Below, in pieces: positions 1 to 8,600 of a stretch of DNA of 14,036 bases; within the stretch, counting starts at the first letter, position 1; each line of letters begins with the position of its first letter. The stretch comes from CBFGRU01 sp965651255 (lineage in GTDB: Bacteria > Planctomycetota > Phycisphaerae > Phycisphaerales > SM1A02). A program made the position numbers and the translations under genes. The notes under the pieces were generated by a model. The model was not told where the DNA came from and ran no database searches. It worked only from the letters and a program-made list of their open reading frames with translations. The DNA lies in the NCBI GenBank assembly GCA_965651255.1, contig CBFGRU010000055.1, forward strand, positions 1-14,036, in the 5' to 3' direction.

Positions 1-901
1 AGCACCAGCCGTACATCTTGAACGAGCGGTTGATGTTGACCGCCATCGCGTAGGCAGCATTCGCCCAGGTGTACTTACTGTGATCCGCGCCGGCGGTGTC
101 TTCCTCGAAGTCGAACTCTTCAACCGGGTTCGTTTTGGCGCCGTACGGAATCCGTGCGAGGAACCGAGGCATCGCAAGACCGAGATACTTGGAATCATCC
201 GACTCGCGCAACGATCGCCACCCAGCGTACTCGGGCGTCTGGAAGATCTTGGTCAGATCACGCGGATTGGCGAGTTCCTGCCACGAATCCATCTGCATGG
301 TCGTTGGCGCAGCCCCCGCGATGAACGGTGCATGGCACGCGGCCGCGATCTGTGTCATCTGACCGAGCAACTCGACATCCGGCGGCGAATGGTCGAAGTG
401 GTAGTCGCCGACAAGGCAGCCATATGGCTCACCACCAAACTGGCCGTACTCCTCCTCGTACATTTTCTTGAAGAGCGGCGACTGATCCCACGCGGTTCCC
501 TTGAACTTCTTGAGCGTCTTGCCGAGGTCCTTCTTCGAGATGTTCAACACGCGAATCTTGAGCATCTCGTCGGTCTCGGTGTTGTTGACGAGATGGTGCA
601 GGCCGCGCCACGCGCTTTCGAGCTGCTGAAAGTCCTCATGGTGCATGATGAGGTTGATCTGCTCGGTCAGTTTGCGATCGAGTTCAGCGATCATCGCCTG
701 GATCGACTTGATGGCATCGTCGGAAACGAGCTTCGTTCCGGCGAGCGCCTGTTCAGCCAGGGTCTGCACGGCTGATGCAACCGCTTCCCGCGCGCGATCG
801 GATTTCGGCTTGAACTCCTTCTGGAGCAGCGAGGAGAACTCGCTTGCCTCGATCGTTGCGGCGCCGCCCTGGGCCTGAGCTTCCTGTTTTGCTTCCGCCA
901 T
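1..901 (-). CDS. tssC: T6SS contractile sheath large subunit TssC (VipB), N-terminal 300 residues, cut by the window edge
   Basis: TssC pairs with TssB in the cytoplasm to form the tubular sheath whose contraction drives the Hcp tube and spike of a T6SS into a target cell. The reading frame is open from ATG at 901 to the left edge (300 codons); the family is usually about 490-500 residues, so roughly the last 190 are missing. Recognisable family stretches, in order, are the acidic/Gln-rich start (MAEAKQEAQAQ), SAWRGLHHLV near residue 93, the LKKFKGTAWDQSPLFKKMYE block, FGGEPYGCLVGDYHFDHSP, the PFIAGAAP segment and PRFLARIPYGAKTNPVEEF, all typical of TssC. The start is supported by AGGAG nine bases upstream and lies only 6 bases after the tssB stop, the usual sheath gene order. 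The long plus-strand open frame at 80-775 is its antisense shadow. Identity is very secure. Confidence 0.97.
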   Translation of the reverse strand, partial: MAEAKQEAQAQGGAATIEASEFSSLLQKEFKPKSDRAREAVASAVQTLAEQALAGTKLVSDDAIKSIQAMIAELDRKLTEQINLIMHHEDFQQLESAWRGLHHLVNNTETDEMLKIRVLNISKKDLGKTLKKFKGTAWDQSPLFKKMYEEEYGQFGGEPYGCLVGDYHFDHSPPDVELLGQMTQIAAACHAPFIAGAAPTTMQMDSWQELANPRDLTKIFQTPEYAGWRSLRESDDSKYLGLAMPRFLARIPYGAKTNPVEEFDFEEDTAGADHSKYTWANAAYAMAVNINRSFKMYGWC

Positions 902-907
902 GATTCG

Positions 908-1432
908 TTACTCCTGGCCCTGTGCCTCGTTAGAGTCCTGCGGCTTGGGTGAAGATGCCAGCGCCTGCAGCAGAGCCGGATCCTTCAGGACCTTGCCGAT
1001 GAGTTCTTCCGCGCCGGTCTTGCCATCCATGTACGTCAGCAGGTTGGAGAGCTGAGTTCGTGCTTCGAGCAGCTTGTTCAGCGCCTCGACCTTGCGTGCG
1101 ACCGCCGCCGGGGAGAAATCATCCATGCTCTCGAAAGTGATGTCAACGCTCAGATTCCCCTCACCCGTCAGGGTGTTGGGCACCTGGAAGGCGGCACGCG
1201 GCTTCATGGCCTTCATGCGCTCGTCGAAATTGTCTACATCGATTTCGAGAAACTTGCGGTCGGCGACGGGTGGCAGCGCTTCGGCGGGCTTGCCGGAAAG
1301 GTCGCTCATCACACCCATGACAAACGGCAACTGCACTTTCTTCTCCGCACCGTAGAGCTCAACGTCATACTCAATCTGCACGCGCGGCGCTCTGTTCCGG
1401 GCGATGAATTTCTGACTGCTTTGCTTGGCCAT
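908..1432 (-). CDS. tssB: T6SS contractile sheath small subunit TssB (VipA)
   Basis: TssB is the small subunit of the T6SS sheath; its helices interlock with TssC to make the contractile tube. The 174-residue protein has the normal family length and motifs: RAPRVQIEYDVE at residues 14-25, LPFVMGVMSDLSG at about 36-48, the KFLEIDVDNFDERM block at about 60-73, and the C-terminal helical region with FSPAAVARKVEALNKLLEAR followed by LSNLLTYMDGK. The last 20 or so residues are hydrophilic and probably disordered. ATG at 1432 is preceded by GAGGAG with 10 bases spacing. It sits 51 bases after tssA and 6 bases before tssC on the same strand, the conserved tssA/B/C cluster. Nothing is broken or missing. 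Identity is very secure. Confidence 0.97.
   Translation of the reverse strand: MAKQSSQKFIARNRAPRVQIEYDVELYGAEKKVQLPFVMGVMSDLSGKPAEALPPVADRKFLEIDVDNFDERMKAMKPRAAFQVPNTLTGEGNLSVDITFESMDDFSPAAVARKVEALNKLLEARTQLSNLLTYMDGKTGAEELIGKVLKDPALLQALASSPKPQDSNEAQGQE
911..915 (-). promoter_or_regulatory. Ribosome-binding site of tssC inside the end of tssB
   Basis: AGGAG on the minus strand lies 9 bases before the tssC ATG and overlaps the last Gln-Glu codons of tssB (CAGGAGTAA). Ribosomes finishing tssB therefore terminate on the tssC initiation region, which suggests translational coupling of the two sheath subunits, which are needed in equal amounts. Confidence 0.75.
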
Positions 1433-1483
1433 TGTTCACGAACTCCTCAAGTTGCTTGAAATCGCTCTCGGTACGGTCACCGG

Positions 1484-2527
1484 CTAGTCATCCGGATTCT
1501 TCGCGACCTGTTCAATTGTGCGGACCGTATCCGGCGGCAGACGTTTGGAAATCTCAAGAAATGGCTTGGAAACCAGCGACTTGGCGATGCTCAGGACGAA
1601 CGGAACCGGGCTCGATGGCTCGCGTTTCTCGTAAAACGCAATCACCTTGTCCAGCGTCGTCAGCACATCCTGTGGTGTGTTCAGTTCGCCCGGCGTCTTC
1701 ACACCCGAACCGCCGCTGCTTTCGCCGCCGCTCCCCGCTTCCTCCGGCGCACCCGGCGCTTCACCATGGCCCCGCGTCGCAAGCCACTCCTGCATCATGT
1801 TCACGATTGACTTCAGATCCTGCCGAACCGGCGAAAGGTCCGGCGCTGCACTCGATCCGATCTTCTCATCAAGCACCGACTCAATGGCGCTGACGCAGTC
1901 CATCGCCTCCTGGGCGGTCTGGTGCGTGGCAATGAGCTGTTCCAATTCAGCATCCTGAACGGCAGCGGCGATCATCGTCAGGTCGGGTGAACCATCGGGA
2001 ATGGACTCTCCCGACGATGCCACCTGTACATCGCGCATCGAAATCTCGCCGATCTGCCGCGACTTTACCAGCGGCATCTTCATCAGCCGCTGGCGGAACA
2101 TCAGTGGATCGCCGAACGCGCCGGGCGCGGTGGCAATCGAGGCAATGATGTTCACCCGTTCGAGCGGATCAAAGTTGTCATCCGGGTCAAGCTGCGGATA
2201 CAGCGAATCCCAATGACGCGCGAGCGACTCGCTCATGAGCGAGAGTCCATCGCGCAAGCCCTGGGGCCCGTGATTCTGCATCATCGCCGTCGTCAGGTTC
2301 ACCATGATTCGCAGGTCGCGCGTGCGGCTCAGCAGCGCCACTGCCTGCTTCTCGATATCGCGCCAGTTCGGTTCTTCGGCCTCGACGATGGTGTCGCCGA
2401 TCTGCTGCTCGGGCTTGCCCTGCATGAGCCGGCCCAACTCCAGATAGGCCGGGTCGTAGGAAAGATCCTCGCCGCTCGGCGCATCGGGTGATAACTCGCG
2501 CAACAGTGCTTCGACATCGAAGCTCAT
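1484..2527 (-). CDS. tssA: T6SS assembly protein TssA (ImpA family)
   Basis: TssA is a cytoplasmic oligomeric T6SS protein that binds the baseplate or the distal sheath end and primes or coordinates tube and sheath polymerisation. The 347-residue protein has the ImpA_N domain at about residues 8-135, with PSGEDLSYDPAYLEL at 17-31, EEPNWRDIEKQAVALLSRTR at 51-70, DLRIMVNLT just after, and the HWDSLYPQLDPDDNFDPLER segment at 105-124. A helical middle region (about 180-250) is followed by a Gly/Ser/Glu-rich linker (about 254-277) and a C-terminal helical domain (about 283-340) containing PSSPVPFVLSIAKSLVSKPF. Length and the short C-terminal domain fit the compact TssA class rather than the longer ones. 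GGAGAGG lies 8 bases before the ATG. It is 110 bases downstream of the tpsA stop and is the first T6SS gene in the row; further T6SS genes would be expected beyond the left edge. Confidence 0.95.
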   Translation of the reverse strand: MSFDVEALLRELSPDAPSGEDLSYDPAYLELGRLMQGKPEQQIGDTIVEAEEPNWRDIEKQAVALLSRTRDLRIMVNLTTAMMQNHGPQGLRDGLSLMSESLARHWDSLYPQLDPDDNFDPLERVNIIASIATAPGAFGDPLMFRQRLMKMPLVKSRQIGEISMRDVQVASSGESIPDGSPDLTMIAAAVQDAELEQLIATHQTAQEAMDCVSAIESVLDEKIGSSAAPDLSPVRQDLKSIVNMMQEWLATRGHGEAPGAPEEAGSGGESSGGSGVKTPGELNTPQDVLTTLDKVIAFYEKREPSSPVPFVLSIAKSLVSKPFLEISKRLPPDTVRTIEQVAKNPDD

Positions 2528-2576
2528 CGGGCCTGCCTCTCCACTTCAATCCTCACGAGCCGGGGGCGGGGAATTC

Positions 2577-2600
2577 CAACCCACCATGAACGGGTGGTTG
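2577..2600. repeat. Weak hairpin between tpsA and tssA
   Basis: CAA-CCACC (with one bulged C) can pair with GGTGG-TTG around a 7-base loop, giving 8 pairs, starting about 37 bases after the tpsA stop. No T-run follows on the minus strand, so it is not a convincing intrinsic terminator; it could be an attenuating or RNA-processing structure, or chance. A GGAATTCC palindrome at 2570-2577 touches it. I found no convincing promoter in the 110-base gap 2528-2637, which is compatible with read-through from tpsA into tssA. Confidence 0.3.
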
Positions 2601-2637
2601 ACGTGGGCGCCAGCTTCATGGCCGGGGAGCCGCAAGG

Positions 2638-5600
2638 TCAGTTCCGAGTGGCCGATGATACCTCAGGTCGGGCGTCAATGACAGCTTGGATGTCTGTAAT
2701 CGACATGTTACTGGGCAGAATGCGCGCGATCAGGCGGTTCCGGACCTCGCCGAACTCCCGGTCGGAAAGACCGAGCAGCCGAATCTCCGGCAGCAGACTT
2801 GCCAGATCATCGAGATAGGCAATGGTTTCGACATCACCACCTTCTATCAGCAGTGAGCGGAACTGAACCGGATCAATTGTCTCGCTTTCCGGAAACCGCT
2901 CGCGGTACTCCAGCCGGACCTCCGCGAGGCGCTCCATCACGCGCTGAGACCGCGCCTCTTCGACGGCATCAGGAGCTTCGACCGGCTGTTCACCTGTCGC
3001 GACTGCCCCGATCATGCGGTCAAACTCCGCAAGTACGTTGCGAACGTGGTCGCTCAGGAGACGATTTACCGTGATCTCGAGCGAAGGCACATCGACCCGT
3101 CGGCTGTCGTTGTACAGCGATACGCCTGCACGGGTGTTGGCCACTCGTTCAGCCGAACCGAGCGTTCGGGCATCGATGCCCATCACGCGCAGCTTGTCGA
3201 GTTCGGTCGATCCGAGCGAGGTGTCCTGTGGCACCTCATCGGCGTCGGATTCCCGCGGCAGGGCAGCCGCCAGTGCTTCGGAGAGGTTGGCGTTCGTCGG
3301 ACCGTCTGAACGAAGGTCAAGGAAATTCAGGCCATCAACGCTGACAAGAAGGTCCGCGGTAATGGGCTCACCAAACGCCTGAATGACGAAGCCGCGCAGA
3401 GTTCCGAGGACATCGCCGGTGCCATCAGGGTTGGCAAAGAACGCCGTACCGTTCCCGAGGGCGACGGGCTTCACCGAGAAGCGGAACACACCGCCCGCAA
3501 GGAAGTCCAGTCCGAAGTCGGGGTCCAGACTGAGAATGTTGAAGCGGTCGAGCAGGAAGCCCGGTTCGCGCGTGAGCAGGAAGATGTTGGATGCGGTGAC
3601 ATTCATGTCACCGAGCGTGTTGATGTCTGACAGAGTTGCGCTCTGGCCGGCACCAAGGACGTTAATCGACAGGTCGCCGAGGACCGTCATCTTCTCGTTC
3701 TGACCCATGCGGAAGACACCGCTGGCCGTTTCAAACGTGATGCCCCCGTTCGGCGAAATGATGGTGGCAACGGTCGGGACTGCGGCCCGCCCGTTCGGGT
3801 TCAGCAGAATATCTCCGTTCGTGCGAACCAGCGGCCCGAAGAAGAAGAGCCGACCATCGGCATCAGCGTTCTGTACGCTCAAGCCGCCGATTGCGCTGTT
3901 CGCGCCGATCGATTCGCGGAAGAGGATGTCTCCACCCCCCTGGATGGCGAGGTTGAAGAAGCCGCCATCACCATCGATCGTCGTGCGGAACTCCAGATCG
4001 CGGCCGCTCTTGTCGTTCAACGCGGAATGCCCGGTGATGAGAATGGCATCGTTGATGAACAGGCCATCGGTCGTGTTGATCGTCCCGCCGAGGCGAAGCG
4101 TTCCGGGAGCGTCGGTCGTGAATGATCCGAGGTCCATCACGCCGCCGATCGAGGTTGCGCCGGCGGTGTTGATCAGCAGATTCCGTCCTTCGCCCATGAC
4201 CCGGTCGGCGAGCAGAACTTCGCCGCTTCCGGTGCTCGTGAGCGTCGTATCAACACCGAGGATGACCTTATCAAGGTACCGTTGCGCGCCCGTGGTAGTG
4301 ACGACCCCGCCGTTCAACCGCGTAACACCGCCCGCATCGGTCGTCAGCGAACGCAGGTTGACGAGTTGCATGAACCGGGTCGTTCCCTGTGCATTCGCGA
4401 GCACATCGAACGGACCGCTCAATGTGCCATCGAACAACAGATTGCCGCCCGCAGTACTCGCGAAGGTTGTATTCGCACCGATCGTGACGTTGTCGCGATA
4501 ACGCTGAGTGCCGCTCGTGGTCACACTGCCGCCGTTGATGACCGTGGTTCCCGGCGCATCGGTGATGAGCGAACCGACCGAGACGAGCGACTCGAAGCGG
4601 GTAGTCCCGGCGGTGTTCAGCGCGAGTGCGTGGGGGCCATTGACCGTGCCCTGGAAAATGAGATCGCCGCCGGCGCTGAGCGTTGCATCGGCGCCGAGCA
4701 GGACGGCATCGCCGTAATTCTGTGTACCGGAGGTCGTGACCGACCCGCCATTGATTCGCGTTGAACCGCCGGCATCGCTGATGAGCGAACCGACATTGAC
4801 TGCTGCGTCGAAGCGCGTGAATCCGCCGGTCCGAAGATCGACCAGGAAATTGCCGTTCAACGTGCTCAGGAAGAGGATGTTCCCGTTGCCGGTTGACTGG
4901 AACACAGTGTCACTTCCGATGGTGACGACATCTCCGAACGACTGCATGCCGCTTGTTCGAATCAGGCCGCCGTTGATCTGCGTGGAACCGCCGGCATCCG
5001 TGGACAGTGATGCGATATCCACCGCACCATCGAAGCGAGTCTGGCCACCGGTGTTCACGGTCAGGTCAAACAACCCGGTCAGCGGGCCGTTGAAACGAAT
5101 CGTTCCGTTGGTACTGCTGTCAGTAAGCGTGTTCGCGCCGAGGGTCACCGCGCCGTTGTACGTCTGATTTCCGGTGGTCTGGACGACACCGCCGTTGAGA
5201 GCAAGCGCGCCGTTGACGGTCAGGGAGCTGAGCCGATCGTTCAGGCCCACAGCGCCGTTCAGCGTGGACGTACCGATGAGCGTGAGGTCGTTTGTTTCAC
5301 CGGCTTCGCTGTTCAGCGCCGCGTTGAAGACGATCTGATTGGCCGTGATGGCGATGTTGTTCCCGATGAGAACTGCATCGTTGAAGAGCGCACTCGTCGC
5401 GTTGACATTGGCGTTCAGCAGCGTGGAACCGGCGGCGTCGGTCGTGAGGCCGGCCACCGTGATGATTCCGTCGAAACGGGTCTGCCCGCCGGTGTTGACC
5501 GTCAGATCGTTGCCGTTGCCGGTGATGCTGGAGCCAAAGTGAATCAGGCCGTTGCCGGTGCTGATGAGTACGGAGTTGCCACCAAGGATGACTGCATCAC

Positions 5601-8600
5601 CGTAAATCTGACCGTTTGTGGTCGTGATCGTGACGCCGTCAATGAAGGTGGTTCCGGCTGCATCGGTCGTAAGTGAATTCACATTCACATTGCTGTTGAA
5701 GCGAGTCTGGCCCGAAGAGACCACCGACAGGTTCAGCAGCCCGTTGACTGCACCATCAAACGTTGCATTACCCGCGCCGCTGTTGATGAGCAGATCAAAC
5801 GCACCAGAGAGTGAGTTGCCGAACGTGACGGCGCCACCGTTACTTGTTAGCACAGTGTTGGCACCGAGCGTAACAGCATCACCATAATTCTGATCACCGT
5901 TGGTGCTGATCGTTCCGCCGTTGATCAAGGTCGATCCGCCGGCGTCGGTCGTCACACTCTGCGCGGAGACCGCAGCGTTGAAGATCGTGTTGCCGCCGGA
6001 GTTCACGATCAGATCGAGCAGGCCGCTGATCGAATTGAACGAAGCGTTGCCCGCATTGGCATTGACGGTGAGGTCGAATGGTCCGGACAGGGACGCATTG
6101 AAGATGACATCGGCTGCGTTGCTGGTAAGAACAGCGTTGGCGCCGAGGATGACATCATCGCCGAACGTGATCGCGCCCGTGCTCGTGATGGAACCGCCGT
6201 TGATCTCAGTAGTCCCACCGGCATTCGTGGAAAGCGAGTTGAGCGATGCATTACCGTTGAATCGGGTAATGCCGGTCGAGTTCACCAGCAGATCGCCCAG
6301 ACCGTTGATGGTGTTGAACGTCACGTTCCCCGCGCCGGCATCGGCGGTGAGGTTGAACGGTCCGGAGAGCGAGCCATTCAGTGTGATGTTTGAGCCAGCG
6401 CTTGTAAGCTGCGTGTTTGCACCAAGCACGACATTATCGCCGTAGGTCTGTTCGCCGCTTGTCGTGATCGCGCCGCCGTTGATCTGCGTGGAACCGCCGG
6501 CATCCGTGGTGACGGACTGAACATTCACTGTGCCGCCGAACGTCGTGGTGCCGGTTGAGTTGACGAGGAGATCAAGCAGTCCGTTGATGGTGCTGTTGAA
6601 TGCTGCGTTGCCAGCGCCGGTGTTGGCGGTCAGGTCAAACGGCCCACTGAGCGCACCGTTGAAGGTGAGGTTGCCGCCGTTGGTCGAAAGGACAGTATCG
6701 GCCCCGAGGATGACATCATCGCCGAAGAGCTGTGCACCGTTCGTGGTGATGATTCCGCCGTTGATGCGGGTGGTTCCCCCGGCATCGGTCGCGAGCGAGC
6801 GAACGATGACCACATCACTGAACTGCGTGATGCCGGTGGCATTCACGACCACGTCGAGCAGTCCGTTGATGGCATTGAACGTTGCATTTCCAGCCGCGGC
6901 ATTCACAGTGAGGTCAAACGGCCCGGTGAGCGTGCCGTCGAAGGTAAGGTTTCCGCCGTTGAGCGTGAGCACGGTGTTCGCGCCGAGAACAACGTTGTCG
7001 CCGTACACCTGATCGCCAATCGTGGTCACACTGCCGCCGTTGATCTCAGTCGTTCCGACGGCATCGGTCATCAGTGAGGCGACGTTGACCAGACCGTTGA
7101 ACTGCGTGAGTCCCCCGGTATTGACAACCACGGCGAAGGCGCCGGTGAGATCGTTGATGAAGATGATCGCGCCGTTCGTTGCGCTGCTGAAGATGGCGGC
7201 AGCGCCGACGTTGGCCACGCCGTTGTAGGTCTGGCCGTTGATCGTATTGACGAGTCCGCCGTTGATCGCGATCGAAGGTCCGGTCGCGTTGAGCGAGGCG
7301 AGATTCAGCGCCGCATCGAGTGAGATGCCCGTGGCGCCGATCAGCGACAGGTTTGTACCTGCGACATTGCCCGCATTGGCAATGATCACCGACCCGTCAT
7401 CGGACTGCATCGTGTAGTTCATGCCGGCGAGACCGCCTGCGAATGCAGCGGCGAGCGGGCCGACATTGTTGTTGATTGCTGCATCCTGCCGCCAGGTGAA
7501 GTTGATCGGTGAGCCACCGCCAACTCCCTGGAACGTCGGGGTGTTCAGGAAGACCACCTGCGCCGCGGCGGCACCACCGGTTCCATCGCCCGCGCGGAGG
7601 GTGATCGTGTCGCCCTCGACCAGTGTGGCGCCAAAGCCGAAGGTGAGGTTGCCTGTGCCGTCGTTTCCGGCGTGCACATCGACCAGCCCGTTCGAGATCA
7701 GGTTTGCGCCGATGATGACCGCATCGGAGTGATTGATCTGAATGTTACCGGCCGAGATCACGCCGCCGGTGTTGTTGAATTGTCCGCCCGTACTGAAGAA
7801 GTTGCCCGCAAGGACCGTTACCGGCGCGTTCAGATCAACCGTCGTTCCCCCGCTGAGGAAGAGGTCGCTGAAAGTCTTGGCGAGTGAACCATTCACCTGC
7901 AGGACGCCGCCAGCAGCCACGGTCTGATCGCCCGCGCCATCAAGCGTGGTTGCGCCATTCAACGTGAGGTTTGTTCCTGCCGAGAGATTACCGGCCGCGG
8001 TGGTCGTTCCGTTCACAGTGAGTGATCCGGCCGTCACATCCACATCGTCGTTCAGATCAACATTCGTACCGCTCAGCGCGAGATTGCCGGTCGCCTTGGT
8101 CAGCGTGCCGTCAGCGCGAAGCGTACCGCCGGACGTCAGAGTCTGATTCCCGGCTGCGTCGAGCAGGGCATCGTCCAGAATGGTCAGGTCGCCCCCAGCG
8201 GTCAGGTTGCCTGCCAGTTGCAGCAACCCATCCAGAGTGAGAGCGCCGTTGGTCACCACGACATCGCTGTTCAGATCGAGCGTCGCGCCGGTCAGGTTGA
8301 GATCGCCATTCGCTTTCGAAAGGGAACCATCAGCGGTCAACGTTCCACCGGCATCGAGTGACTGAGAGAGGAGATTGTCAAAGGTGACGGCCGCCAGCAT
8401 CGTCAGGTCGCCGCCGGTGGTCATGGTTGCACTGGCAATGTTCGCGACGCCGTCCAGCGTCAGCGAACCAGCGACATTCACATCGCCGTTCAGGTCGATC
8501 AGTGTGCCTGCAATCAGCGTCAGGTCGTCATTGGCGTCCAGGGTGGAGTCGGCAAGCAGCGTGCCGCCCGCATTCACCGTCTGGCCGAGACCATTAAACG

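Noticed and set aside
80..775. 231-codon plus-strand open frame at the left edge
   Set aside because: It lies wholly antisense to tssC, whose translation matches the sheath family throughout.
2577..2600. Intrinsic terminator after tpsA
   Set aside because: The stem is short and bulged and no T-run follows on the minus strand, so I list it only as a weak hairpin.
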